Shown here in pieces: positions 39,963-49,103 of a stretch of DNA of 64,000 bases; within the stretch, counting starts at the first letter, position 1; the number at the start of each line of letters is the position of its first letter. Source of the DNA: Photobacterium aquimaris (lineage in GTDB: Bacteria > Pseudomonadota > Gammaproteobacteria > Enterobacterales > Vibrionaceae); NCBI RefSeq assembly GCF_002954455.1, contig NZ_MSCC01000002.1:375558-439557 (forward strand), read 5' to 3'. The position numbers were made by a program, and so were the translations under genes. The notes under the pieces are model-generated. The model was not told where the DNA came from. It did no database searches and was given only the letters and a program-made list of their open reading frames with translations.

Positions 39963-40435
39963 ACATGTGCAGCTTCAAGTGCTAATAATGTTTGTTTTTT
40001 GTCTAACCCGCCAGCATAACCAGTTAATTTTCCATTTTTTCCGATCACACGATGGCATGGAATAACGATAGATAGTGGATTTTTACTATTTGCCATACCA
40101 ACGGCTTGGCAAGCTTTTGGATTATCAATAGTGACGGCGAGCTGTTGATAACTCCAATGGCTGCCATACGGAATCGTCAGCAATGCTTGCCAAACCCGTT
40201 GTTGAAAATCGGTACCTTGCGGTGCTAAAGGTAAATCAAATTGTTGGCGTATACCTGCAAAATATTGTTGTAATTGCTGCTCACATTCAGCTAAAAGAGG
40301 GTGTTGTGGTGAGTAAGTTGCGGTTTCAATTGCTGGTGTTTGGTGTTTATATAAAATAGCTGTTAGGGCATTATCTGTGGCGTATAGCGTTAAACAGCCC
40401 AATGGTGTATCTATGGTGTGGTAATAAATCGACAT
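39959..40435 (-). CDS. ogt: Methylated-DNA-protein-cysteine methyltransferase
   Basis: 158 residues. The active-site motif IPCHRVIGKNGKLTGYAGGLDKK is intact, with the acceptor Cys, and TDFQQRVWQALLTIPYG plus SYQQLA form the DNA-binding part. Suicide repair of O6-methylguanine. Length fits Ogt rather than Ada. AAGG lies about eight bases before the ATG. Monocistronic. Confidence 0.9.
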   Translation of the reverse strand: MSIYYHTIDTPLGCLTLYATDNALTAILYKHQTPAIETATYSPQHPLLAECEQQLQQYFAGIRQQFDLPLAPQGTDFQQRVWQALLTIPYGSHWSYQQLAVTIDNPKACQAVGMANSKNPLSIVIPCHRVIGKNGKLTGYAGGLDKKQTLLALEAAHV

Positions 40436-40501
40436 GATAAAAACCTTCGCGCTATAGCTTGATAATCAACAATAGCGCGATTAATGATGGATAAAAATAG
40501 C

Positions 40502-41422
40502 TTATTGGTGTTGTTTTAAATACTCAAGTGCGCCAACGATTGCAGCAACCTGCGCCATATTACATTCATCATCAGTAACACGTGGGCTGTCAGGGTAGAC
40601 TTCTGTTGTTGAAGTGTATTCTGCATCGGTTACGCTAGCACATAAGCCTAATGCTTTTAATGGATAATTAATCACCCCTTCTTGAGTGATCGGCTCACCA
40701 ATAATATTACCTTCATTGTCTGCTGGTGCAATATGAGTGACATAACGAACTGAGTCAATAATGGCTTTTTGGAAAGTATCTTGAGGATTTTCACTGTCAC
40801 CAACACCATAAAAACCGTCAGGTACGATATCTGGAATATATTCTTTAGCATCGCGTGCCGCTAGTGCTGGCCTAAACTCACTTTCATCGCTGTCTGTTGT
40901 TTCATGTAAATCAAGGTGCATTAGAAAATGCGTTTGTTGTGATTGGACGAGTTGCATTAATGCTGCTGATTCTTCTGCTGGGCTATTAGCATAAAATGAA
41001 CGGTTAGGATCAACCGTATTGGGGTTCCAGCGATTAATCGTTTCATATCCCCATGGACTAACACAAGGTACCACTAAAATATTAAAGTCAGCACTGTATT
41101 GTTCAGCTTTAAGTGCTAAAAAAGCTAATGCACCATGAACACCGCTGGTTTCATAACCATGAATACCACCAGTAATAAGTACTGTTGGTTTGGTTTTATC
41201 CCAATGATGAGTTTTAATTGCGAAAAGGGGGTATTTTTCTGGCGCGTAAGATAATGCGCCGTATTGTTCAACATCGAACTTTTCACTTAATACGAGAATT
41301 TTAGAAACAACTTGCTCTAGATAACTACGTTTAATCGTGGTTTGTGCTAACCACTCAGCTTTTTCTGTTGCACTCCATTTTATTCCAGGTGCACCGATTG
41401 CGTATCTCACTGAATTATCCAT
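40502..41422 (-). CDS. M14-type zinc carboxypeptidase / deacylase
   Basis: 306 residues. Zinc ligands GIHGYETSG (HxxE) and a later His in LHLD-like HLDLHET; substrate-binding NRWNPNTVDPNRSFY. These fit the M14 family close to the AstE/aspartoacylase group. No signal peptide, so cytoplasmic. Substrate unknown. It sits beside dps and another AstE-like gene. Confidence 0.78.
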   Translation of the reverse strand: MDNSVRYAIGAPGIKWSATEKAEWLAQTTIKRSYLEQVVSKILVLSEKFDVEQYGALSYAPEKYPLFAIKTHHWDKTKPTVLITGGIHGYETSGVHGALAFLALKAEQYSADFNILVVPCVSPWGYETINRWNPNTVDPNRSFYANSPAEESAALMQLVQSQQTHFLMHLDLHETTDSDESEFRPALAARDAKEYIPDIVPDGFYGVGDSENPQDTFQKAIIDSVRYVTHIAPADNEGNIIGEPITQEGVINYPLKALGLCASVTDAEYTSTTEVYPDSPRVTDDECNMAQVAAIVGALEYLKQHQ

Positions 41423-41601
41423 TGTAGTACCTATTCATTATTATTGATGCGTTTACTTTCAGAGGGTAAACAGCTTGTAATATTTAAGCAAATATTGATG
41501 TAAAAGAAAGAGCAAAAATAATAAGTATACTGAAATAAAGTTGCCGTTATTAACCGAGAAGAAAGCAAATTTAGGTTGCATTAATCTGCTAGTAGATACT
41601 A

Positions 41602-41629
41602 TTGTCATACAAATAAATTGGCCTATAGT
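41602..41629 (+). promoter_or_regulatory. Candidate sigma-70-type promoter of dps
   Basis: TTGTCA and TATAGT separated by 16 bases, about 40 bases before the dps ATG. Confidence 0.45.
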
Positions 41630-41669
41630 TACTTGCGTCCAATAAATTGTTTTTATAAAGGAAAAGACG

Positions 41670-42206
41670 ATGAGTACTACTATCTTGAATGACGTTCAAA
41701 TTGAAGATGCTAAACAACACCTTACTCGTCCTCTAGCCACACCTACAGATTTATGTGTAGACGCGACTAAAGAGATCAGTGGTGCGTTAACTGCAATCTT
41801 AGCGGATGTATTTGCTATCTATATGAAGACCAAGAATTTCCATTGGCATATGAGTGGTGCCCATTTCCGTGATTACCATTTAATGTTAGATGAGCAAAGC
41901 GCGCAATTGTTTGCAATGACCGATGATATTGCTGAACGAGCACGTAAGATTGGTGGTCGTACAATACGCTCAATTGGTGAAATTTCACGAATGCAGCGTA
42001 TTTTAGATAATGATGCTGAGTATGTTGAACCAGCAGATATGCTTGCTGAGTTGTGTGAAGATAATAAACAATTAGCTGCGGAACTTCGTGCTGCCCATAT
42101 TTTATGTGATGAACGTAATGATTTCTCTTCAGTGAGTATGATTGATAATTGGATTGATGAAACCGAGCGTCGAGTCTGGTTTCTTTATGAATCATACCGT
42201 CATTGA
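41670..42206 (+). CDS. dps: DNA starvation/stationary-phase protection protein Dps
   Basis: 178 residues. Ferroxidase-type residues in KTKNFHWHMSGAHFRDYHLMLDEQ and ERARKIGGRTIRSIGEI fit the Dps/MrgA ferritin family, which binds DNA non-specifically and stores iron as ferric mineral in a dodecamer. AAAGGA precedes the ATG. The N-terminal tail is short and weakly basic, so DNA binding may be modest. Own promoter and terminator. Confidence 0.9.
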   Translation: MSTTILNDVQIEDAKQHLTRPLATPTDLCVDATKEISGALTAILADVFAIYMKTKNFHWHMSGAHFRDYHLMLDEQSAQLFAMTDDIAERARKIGGRTIRSIGEISRMQRILDNDAEYVEPADMLAELCEDNKQLAAELRAAHILCDERNDFSSVSMIDNWIDETERRVWFLYESYRH

Positions 42207-42237
42207 GTGATATAACATTTACTCAAATGTTAATTTT

Positions 42238-42268
42238 AAAGGATAGATTTAATGATCTATCCTTTTTA
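42238..42268 (+). terminator. Terminator of dps
   Basis: AAAGGATAGAT / ATCTATCCTTT stem followed by TT. Confidence 0.9.
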
Positions 42269-42310
42269 TTTATTCTTTTCTTGATACTGTTATTTTACAG
42301 TAAAGTTGAC

Positions 42311-43363
42311 TTAACTAGTCATGCCCCATTTAAGATCATCATCAAGTTCTTCTACTGCATCATATAGATAAGACTCTACTTGTTCTTCGACTAAACCATC
42401 TGGCTCTTCAAAGAAAGCAATATGGAAGATAGCATCACCTTCATTAACCAGTGGTAATGTTTGCTGGCCAATCACAATACCGCCTTGAGGGGCAATCACG
42501 GTCACTTGATTGCTTCCAGCAGGATCGCTGATCGTTGCAATAACTTGGTTTTTATTAACCTTTTCACCTAATGCAACGTGTGAGCGTAGCAAGCCATCAG
42601 AATCAGCGCGTACCCAACGTGTCGCCTTTGGCACCATTGGCTCAATGGTTTTTTTACTGCGGCTAGTGCGTAACATATCTAAGTGGCGCATAACCTTTAA
42701 TACTCCTTGTACGCCAGAGCCGACAGCATGGGCGTCAAGGCGAAGTGCTTCACCAGCTTCAAAAGTGATCACAGGGATATCAAATTGCTCGGCAGCTGCA
42801 CGCAATGAACCTTCACGTAAACTTGCATCTACAACGACAGGAGAGCCAAATGCCATAGCCATTGCTTTAGCTTGTGGATTATCAAGGTTAGCACGGATCT
42901 GTGGCAAGTTAGTGCGGTAAATGGCTGCGGTGTGTAAATCAACGACATGGGTTGCACGACGTACGACTTGATTAAAGTATTGATACGCCATTCGTCCTGC
43001 GATTGAACCTCGCTCAGCACCTGGGAAACAACGGTTAAGATCTCGACGATCAGGCAAATAACGTGATTTATGAATAAAGCCAAAAACGTTAACGACAGGT
43101 ACAGCAATAATAGTGCCGTGAAGTTTTGATAAGTCAATTTTTTCAATAACTTGACGAACTACTTCAATCCCATTGAGCTCATCGCCATGTATTGCGGCAT
43201 TAATTAATAATACCGGGCCTGGATGTTTTCCGTGCAGAATATCAACTGATACCGATAAAGGAGAGTGGGTATAAAGACGAGCAATTTCTAGTTCGCAATT
43301 GATATGGTTTCCCGGTTCAACCATTAAATCTGAAAATTCAAACGGGGTATTTTTTGTGGCCAT
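42311..43363 (-). CDS. Succinylglutamate desuccinylase/aspartoacylase-like protein
   Basis: 350 residues. Zinc site NAAIHGDELNG (HxxE) and VVDLHTAA (His), and NRCFPG, are those of the AstE/aspartoacylase M14-like group. The C-terminal 90 residues resemble a lipoyl/biotinyl-like beta domain (DSDGLLRSHVALGEKVNKNQVIATISDP), which many members of this sub-family have. AGGA precedes the ATG. Members next to rimK have been linked to glutamate-tail processing, but no rimK is in this window. Confidence 0.8.
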   Translation of the reverse strand: MATKNTPFEFSDLMVEPGNHINCELEIARLYTHSPLSVSVDILHGKHPGPVLLINAAIHGDELNGIEVVRQVIEKIDLSKLHGTIIAVPVVNVFGFIHKSRYLPDRRDLNRCFPGAERGSIAGRMAYQYFNQVVRRATHVVDLHTAAIYRTNLPQIRANLDNPQAKAMAMAFGSPVVVDASLREGSLRAAAEQFDIPVITFEAGEALRLDAHAVGSGVQGVLKVMRHLDMLRTSRSKKTIEPMVPKATRWVRADSDGLLRSHVALGEKVNKNQVIATISDPAGSNQVTVIAPQGGIVIGQQTLPLVNEGDAIFHIAFFEEPDGLVEEQVESYLYDAVEELDDDLKWGMTS

Positions 43364-43549
43364 GGATACATCCTGTATATGGGTAATTAGAATATGATTA
43401 ATGTTTACGCATAGAAAGTGATGGAGTTATAACATATTGAGAATAATCATAAATTCCATTTTAAAACAGGAACAATATCACGTTTAATTAGATTTAAAGT
43501 AGCGGAAATGTATCAAATTGTATCGGTTGTGAGGGTTTATGGTTGCTAA

Positions 43550-43590
43550 AAATAATAAAAAGGCACTGTAGTCGTACTACAGTGCCTTAT
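43550..43590 (-). terminator. Terminator of the M23 peptidase gene
   Basis: Perfect 13-bp stem AAGGCACTGTAGT / ACTACAGTGCCTT with a 3-base loop, and a T run on the minus strand. Confidence 0.9.
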
Positions 43591-43600
43591 ATTGTAATAA

Positions 43601-44932
43601 TTATATTTTTTTAGGTTCATTAGCAGCGACTTCTATATCGCTGTTTTTATGCGTTAATGGCTGACGCATTAGACGATTATATTGTGCTACATCAAGTTCA
43701 AACTCTTTTTTCTGTTGGTGTGACACTGACGCTGCTAATGGAATTTTTGCTGTTAATGGGTTAACAGGTTTACCTCGCACTAAAAATTCATAATGAATAT
43801 GCGGGCCAGTCACACGACCAGTTCGACCTGATAACGCAATTTCTTGGCCACGTTTAACTCGTTGTCCGACCTTGACTAGAATACGGCTGTTATGCAGATA
43901 GCGGGTGCTGTAATTGGCACTATGCTTGATTACCACATAACGACCAGCATAAGGGTGGTTGGTTACGCGAGTAACAACGCCATCACCTGTCGCGAGTACG
44001 GGGGTTCCTGATGGTGCAGCAAAATCAACGCCGTTATGTGGTTGTATACGTCCTGTTACAGGATGACGACGATAAGGATTAAACTGTGAGCTAACACGGA
44101 ACCGTTTTGCGGTTGGATAACGTAAAAATGCCCGTTGTAAGCTTTCGCCATTTTGGTCATAAAAATTACCGTCACTGTTTAAATAGGCAGAGAATTGCTG
44201 CTTATTGGTGTACAAACGAACGGCTTGGAGTTCAGTATCACCACTGGCTTGATTATTAACATACTTTGCTTTGCTGACAACTTCAAAACGGTCACCTGTT
44301 TTTAGGTCACGATCGAAATTGAGTTTGTCTTTAAAGATAGCCATAATTTCATGAATATCTGTGTAACTTAAGCCCGCTTTTTTTGCTGATGAACTAAAAC
44401 TACCATGAATTTCACCACTGATGACTTTTTCACGCCATACGCCAGGTAAGGTAATTTCTTTAACACTAAAGTCGTTATTCTTTTCTCGAGTGTAGTCAAT
44501 CATATGTGCAACGTTAAATTGTAGCTGCACTTTATTTAAACGATGATTGCTGTCTGTCACCCAAAATCTTAAGATATCATTTGGACGTAAGTTATCAATT
44601 TGTAAGCTATTTAAATCGGCAGCCATGATGTCTTTAACATCGGCTTGCGGTAAATTTAATTGTGCAAATATCTCACTGAGTGTGTCACCATTTTTGACTT
44701 TATATTCATAGGTTGGCGGTAACACAATATATTTAGTGACCGCCGCTGGGGTCAGGGTTTTTAATACTACTTGGGGACTTGTTACTAAAGGTAGTTGGGT
44801 CTCTTTATAGTGAGTTGAAGGTGTGGTATTAATTGAGAATACGGCAGCAGCAGTAATAATAGATAGCCCAATTAGGCTAATAAAGCGGTAATTTACAACA
44901 TTGGTTAATACTGTCGTTTTAAACGTAGACAT
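43601..44932 (-). CDS. M23 murein endopeptidase, OapA/MepM-like
   Basis: 443 residues. An N-terminal membrane anchor (about 16-32) is followed by a LysM/OapA-like part (YKVKNGDTLSEIFAQLNLP), a middle domain and the M23 core with HNGVDFAAPSGTPVLATGDGVV, HSANYSTRYLH and GRVTGPHIHYEF, giving the zinc-binding HxxxD...HxH. Close in layout to MepM/YebA, which cleaves cross-linked peptide stems in the periplasm during wall growth. Monocistronic. The ribosome site is weak. Confidence 0.87.
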   Translation of the reverse strand: MSTFKTTVLTNVVNYRFISLIGLSIITAAAVFSINTTPSTHYKETQLPLVTSPQVVLKTLTPAAVTKYIVLPPTYEYKVKNGDTLSEIFAQLNLPQADVKDIMAADLNSLQIDNLRPNDILRFWVTDSNHRLNKVQLQFNVAHMIDYTREKNNDFSVKEITLPGVWREKVISGEIHGSFSSSAKKAGLSYTDIHEIMAIFKDKLNFDRDLKTGDRFEVVSKAKYVNNQASGDTELQAVRLYTNKQQFSAYLNSDGNFYDQNGESLQRAFLRYPTAKRFRVSSQFNPYRRHPVTGRIQPHNGVDFAAPSGTPVLATGDGVVTRVTNHPYAGRYVVIKHSANYSTRYLHNSRILVKVGQRVKRGQEIALSGRTGRVTGPHIHYEFLVRGKPVNPLTAKIPLAASVSHQQKKEFELDVAQYNRLMRQPLTHKNSDIEVAANEPKKI

Positions 44933-45232
44933 AATGCTCGTCAGTTCTTTTATTTTTAATGAGTGCGAGTGTCAGCACTTGGCTTATTTTAGCAAGTATG
45001 TATAAAAGCATAACTTTTCTGAACCTTAAATGAATTTATATCTTTGAGGGGAATTTTTGCTTAATTTTTCGATGATTAGACGCAAAAAGTATATAAATGA
45101 TAACTATATGATAGTTTATGTTTCAATTGAGCTGAAATGATAGTTTCGTCCAGCAATGAAAATCAAAAGTGCGCTGGACGAGTTGAGTATTAATGAGCAC
45201 TGATAACAGTGTAGCAAGGATTACCTGAATGA
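44933..45232. other. Gap with hairpin
   Basis: 300 bases. An 8-bp inverted repeat CGTCCAGC / GCTGGACG (45147-45180) without a T run, and a small CACTG / CAGTG hairpin (45196-45209), may end the leftward small-protein transcript. Nothing else is recognised. Confidence 0.4.
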
Positions 45233-45541
45233 TTACTGAGGTTGAGTATGTGCTTTAGTGTAAAAAGCACAGGTGTTTTTTTTCTTTGGACGCCGCGCTA
45301 TTTCTCGTTGCTCTAAATGGGCGTCTTTGTGAGAATTTATTTGTAGATAATTATTGGTATTGATTGAGTGTATTACATCCGTTTGGACTTTCTCTGTTGT
45401 TGTTAATTGATGGCTATGGTCAATATATTCAATCATATCTTGAGTCTGTAATGGTGTTGCTGTAGTACTTGGTGGTGTTGCGAATGCGGATAATGAATGC
45501 AGTGCTAACGATAATGTTAAGGTTATGATTAATCGTTTCAT
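45233..45541 (-). CDS. Small exported protein, unknown
   Basis: 102 residues from ATG 45541, with GAGG seven bases upstream (a second ATG four codons earlier lacks a site). Signal peptide MKRLIITLTLSLALHSLSAFA with cleavage near FATPP. The rest is polar and basic at the end (ARRPKKKNTCAF). No family is recognised; possibly periplasmic. Not near a partner gene. Confidence 0.5.
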   Translation of the reverse strand: MKRLIITLTLSLALHSLSAFATPPSTTATPLQTQDMIEYIDHSHQLTTTEKVQTDVIHSINTNNYLQINSHKDAHLEQREIARRPKKKNTCAFYTKAHTQPQ

Positions 45542-45697
45542 GAAAAACCTCATGTTATTTAGTAAGGGTATTTAAACCTATCGCACATGAATTGAGGGTG
45601 AGTTGTAAATTCATATATTATTCATGGTATCAACATAACGGTTAAGCTTGATTTCGTTATAGAATATTGAATTAGAGACTATTAAAGTGAAGGTGTT

Positions 45698-46144
45698 ATG
45701 ACAAACTTAGCGCAAGAAATAAGCTTTATGCAGCGAGCATTAACATTATCGCATCAAGCTTTGCCTGCTTGTCGTCCCAATCCGCCTGTTGGATGTGTGT
45801 TAGTAAAAGACGGCTTGATTGTCAGTGAGGGATTTACGCAAGCACCGGGGGGTCATCATGCTGAAGCGATGGCATTAGCAAATTATGATCAACCACTGGA
45901 TGATATAACGGCTTATGTAACATTAGAGCCATGTTCATTTGTGGGGCGAACACCGTCTTGTGCACATACTTTAGTTGAAAAGGGGATAAAGCGAGTGGTT
46001 GTAGCAACTCTAGATCCTGATCCACGTAACAGCGGAAAGGGTATTGATGTATTAAAGCAAGCGGGAATAGCAGTAACATTGGGATTATGTGAAGCAGAAG
46101 TCTTTGCGTTTATTTCACCTTATTTATTACCGAATAATAATTAA
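45698..46144 (+). CDS. RibD-type deaminase, stand-alone
   Basis: 148 residues, the N-terminal (deaminase) half of RibD only. Zinc motif HHAEAMALA (HAE) and EPCSFVGRTPSC (PCxxxGRTPxC) are intact, with RPNPPVGCVLVKDG. RibD normally also has a reductase domain, absent here, and there is no room for one before the terminator. It may be a paralogue used on a related pyrimidine. AAGG precedes the ATG. Confidence 0.8.
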   Translation: MTNLAQEISFMQRALTLSHQALPACRPNPPVGCVLVKDGLIVSEGFTQAPGGHHAEAMALANYDQPLDDITAYVTLEPCSFVGRTPSCAHTLVEKGIKRVVVATLDPDPRNSGKGIDVLKQAGIAVTLGLCEAEVFAFISPYLLPNNN

Positions 46145-46162
46145 ATTTAATTCTATATAAAC

Positions 46163-46210
46163 AAAAGCCAATTTAAATCGATAAATATTATCGTTATTAA
46201 ATTGGCTTTT
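46163..46210. terminator. Bidirectional terminator
   Basis: 14-bp stem AAAAGCCAATTTAA / TTAAATTGGCTTTT with an inner CGATA / TATCG pair. It lies between the convergent deaminase and histidine-rich genes. Confidence 0.85.
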
Positions 46211-46237
46211 AACTGATCACTAAAATTTATTAACTAA

Positions 46238-46552
46238 TTACTTAGTTGAAGTTTTGTGATGGTTACGAGATGATTCTTTATGATCATGCTCTTTAGTTTT
46301 GTGATGACGATGTTCGTCATGTTCATGACGGTCGCCATGAGTTTGTTCTGGATGTTTATGGCCTTTTGGATCGCCACCGTGTTGTGTATGTGGATGGCTT
46401 TTTTCATGGTCACGAACTTCATGATGGTCATGGTTATGTTTATGTTCTACTTCTTCACCGTAACGACGTTCCATTTTTTCATGTTCAGCTTCAGCAGTAT
46501 GTTGATGTGCTTTTTGTGAACCTTGATGTTCTTGGCTATTAAAATGTGACAT
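46238..46552 (-). CDS. Histidine-rich protein, unknown
   Basis: 104 residues, of which 26 are His, with many Glu, Lys and Asp and no Cys or long hydrophobic stretch. Typical segments are EHKHNHDHHEVRDHEKSHPH and HEHDEHRHHKTKEHDH. AAGGA stands seven bases before the ATG, and a terminator follows, so it is a real gene. No signal peptide is seen. Binding of Ni, Zn, Cu or Co is likely on composition alone, as in small His-rich metal-storage proteins. Its family is not recognised. Confidence 0.65.
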   Translation of the reverse strand: MSHFNSQEHQGSQKAHQHTAEAEHEKMERRYGEEVEHKHNHDHHEVRDHEKSHPHTQHGGDPKGHKHPEQTHGDRHEHDEHRHHKTKEHDHKESSRNHHKTSTK

Positions 46553-46965
46553 ATCTAAATCCTTTGATAAACAGCGTTATAAGTAAGTTTGTGTCTGTCT
46601 ATGGAATTTAATTTACGCTTATTTTAAATTTGAACAATACACTTTTTTATAATCAAATATTCTATTTTTGCTAATTGCCCAATATATAAAATAGGTTTAT
46701 TACATACAAAAAAAGCCCATACATGAGTGTTTATATTAATAGCTTCAGTTATTTATTAATATAAATGGAAAGGGGTATTTATATTAATAAATAATATGCA
46801 CAAATAACAACCAATAAAAGAGTTGTTAAATTTTAAAATAAAGACGTATTTTATTTTTTGATTTAATAATGAACATTAAATATAGTAAGTTATATCGCAT
46901 ATATGTGGATATATATAGGATAGAGAGTGCTTTATTTGGGATAATAATAAAATAAGGATAAATAA
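46553..46965. other. AT-rich gap with a 16-bp inverted repeat
   Basis: 413 very AT-rich bases, including the promoter region of the histidine-rich gene. A perfect 16-bp inverted repeat ATTTATTAATATAAAT / ATTTATATTAATAAAT (46751-46766 and 46777-46792, 10-base spacer) lies in it, with part of a further copy near 46730. No ORF with a ribosome site. Confidence 0.5.
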
Positions 46966-46996
46966 AAAGCCGAGTATAAATACTCGGCTTTATTTT
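46966..46996 (-). terminator. Terminator of tkt
   Basis: AAAGCCGAGTA / TACTCGGCTTT stem with a 4-base loop; the T run is on the minus strand. Confidence 0.88.
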
Positions 46997-47027
46997 TTAA
47001 CGTCTACTACGACTTAGCGATATATGC

Positions 47028-49022
47028 TTAAGCAAGTAACTCGTTAGCAGTGTTTACGATGTTCTCAACAGTAAAGCCGAACATTTTAAATAGCTCTTCA
47101 GCAGGAGCTGATTCGCCAAATGTTGTCATACCGATGATGCGACCGTTAAGGCCTACATACTTGTACCAGTAGTCAGCAATACCCGCTTCGATAGCGATAC
47201 GTGCTGTAACATCTGCTGGAAGAACGCTTTCACGGTAAGCTGCATCTTGCTTATCGAACAGGTCAGTAGCAGGCATAGACACTAGACGTACTTGACGGCC
47301 AGCAGCTGTTAGCTCTGCGTATGCTTCTGCTGCGATACCTACTTCAGAACCCGTTGCGATTAAGATTAGCTCTGGCTTACCAGCACAATCTTTAAGGATG
47401 TAACCACCCTTAACGATGTTAGCAACTTGCTCAGCAGTACGATCTTGTTGAGTTAGGTTTTGACGAGAGAAGATTAAAGATGTTGGACCATCTTTACGCT
47501 CGATCGCGTATTTCCAAGAAACTGCAGATTCAACTTGGTCACATGGACGCCATGTGCTCATGTTTGGTGTTAGGCGTAGTGATGATACTTGCTCAACAGG
47601 TTGGTGAGTTGGACCATCTTCGCCAAGACCGATAGAATCGTGAGTGTACACTTGAATGTTCTGAACTTTCATCAGAGCAGCCATGCGTAGTGCGTTACGT
47701 GCGTATTCCATAAACATTAGGAATGTTGCGCCGTAAGGAACAAAACCACCGTGCAGTGCCATACCGTTGATCATTGCAGTCATACCAAATTCACGTACGC
47801 CGTAGTGAATGTAGTTGCCTGATGCATCTTCAGGTGTAATTGACTTAGAACCAGACCACATAGTTAGGTTTGATGGTGCTAGGTCAGCAGAACCGCCCAT
47901 GAATTCAGGTAATAGTTTACCAAATGCTTCAAGTGCGTTTTGAGAGGCTTTACGTGAGGCAATGTTAGCTGGGTTTGCTTGTAGATCAGCAATAACTTTG
48001 TTTGTTTCTGCTTCCCAATTAGCAGGTAGACCACCTGTCATACGACGAGTAAACTCAGCCGCTAGCTCAGGGAATGCTGCTGTGTATGCTGCAAACTTCT
48101 CATTCCAAGATGCTTGTTTTGCTTTACCAGCTTCTTTTGCATCCCACTCTGCGTAAATTTCAGCAGGGATTTCAAATGCACCATATGTCCAACCTAGGAA
48201 TTCACGTGCTGCTTTGATTTCGTCAGCGCCTAGTGGAGCACCGTGACAGTCGTGAGAGCCAGCTTTGTTTGGCGAACCAAAACCGATGATTGTTTTACAA
48301 CAGATCAAAGTAGGCTTAGTTGTTTCAGCTTTTGCAGCTTCGATAGCAGCATTGATTGCTGCTGCATCGTGGCCATCAACGCTACGGATCACGTGCCAGC
48401 CGTATGCTTCAAAACGCTTAGCAGTATCGTCAGCAAACCAACCTTCTACTTCGCCATCGATAGAGATACCGTTGTCATCCCAGAAAGCAACTAGCTTACC
48501 AAGACCTAAAGTACCTGCTAGAGAACACGCTTCGTGAGAGATACCTTCCATCATACAACCGTCGCCCATGAAAGCGTAAGTGTGGTGATCGACGATATCA
48601 TGACCTTCACGGTTGAATTGTGCAGCCATTGCTTTTTCAGCAAGCGCCATACCAACAGCGTTAGTAATACCTTGGCCTAAAGGACCTGTTGTTGTTTCAA
48701 CGCCAGGTGCGTAACCGTATTCTGGGTGACCTGGTGTTTTTGAATGTAATTGACGGAAGTTTTTAAGATCATCAATTGATAGGTCGTAACCTGTTAGGTG
48801 AAGTAGAGAGTAAATAAGCATAGAGCCGTGGCCGTTTGATAATACAAAACGGTCGCGATCAGCCCATTTAGGATCTTGTGGGTTGTGGTTCATGTGACCA
48901 CGCCAAAGTACTTCTGCGATATCAGCCATACCCATAGGCGCGCCAGGGTGACCAGAATTTGCTTGTTGTACGCCATCCATGCTTAGGGCACGAATTGCGT
49001 TAGCTAACATTTTACGTTCCAT
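47028..49022 (-). CDS. tkt: Transketolase
   Basis: 664 residues, as in E. coli TktA. Thiamine diphosphate site [41 protein letters not shown] (GDG...N), PGHPEYG and [18 protein letters not shown] are conserved. It moves two-carbon units between sugar phosphates in the non-oxidative pentose phosphate pathway. It lies about 80 bases downstream of the transaldolase gene on the same strand, an operon found in Vibrionaceae. Confidence 0.97.
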   Translation of the reverse strand: MERKMLANAIRALSMDGVQQANSGHPGAPMGMADIAEVLWRGHMNHNPQDPKWADRDRFVLSNGHGSMLIYSLLHLTGYDLSIDDLKNFRQLHSKTPGHPEYGYAPGVETTTGPLGQGITNAVGMALAEKAMAAQFNREGHDIVDHHTYAFMGDGCMMEGISHEACSLAGTLGLGKLVAFWDDNGISIDGEVEGWFADDTAKRFEAYGWHVIRSVDGHDAAAINAAIEAAKAETTKPTLICCKTIIGFGSPNKAGSHDCHGAPLGADEIKAAREFLGWTYGAFEIPAEIYAEWDAKEAGKAKQASWNEKFAAYTAAFPELAAEFTRRMTGGLPANWEAETNKVIADLQANPANIASRKASQNALEAFGKLLPEFMGGSADLAPSNLTMWSGSKSITPEDASGNYIHYGVREFGMTAMINGMALHGGFVPYGATFLMFMEYARNALRMAALMKVQNIQVYTHDSIGLGEDGPTHQPVEQVSSLRLTPNMSTWRPCDQVESAVSWKYAIERKDGPTSLIFSRQNLTQQDRTAEQVANIVKGGYILKDCAGKPELILIATGSEVGIAAEAYAELTAAGRQVRLVSMPATDLFDKQDAAYRESVLPADVTARIAIEAGIADYWYKYVGLNGRIIGMTTFGESAPAEELFKMFGFTVENIVNTANELLA

Positions 49023-49059
49023 AGTATTTTCACCAAATATTTAGGTAAATGTAAACTTA

Positions 49060-49086
49060 AGAAAGCGGCTCGATGAGCCGCTTTCT
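49060..49086 (-). repeat. Hairpin between tal and tkt
   Basis: Perfect 12-bp stem AGAAAGCGGCTC / GAGCCGCTTTCT with a 3-base loop and no strong T run on the minus strand. It may lower read-through or protect the talB end. Confidence 0.65.
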
Positions 49087-49103
49087 GAAATAATGCTTAG
49101 TAA

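Noticed and set aside
46280..46519. 79-codon plus-strand frame rich in Met and Phe
   Set aside because: It is the exact antisense of the histidine-rich gene (CAT/ATG complement) and has no ribosome site.
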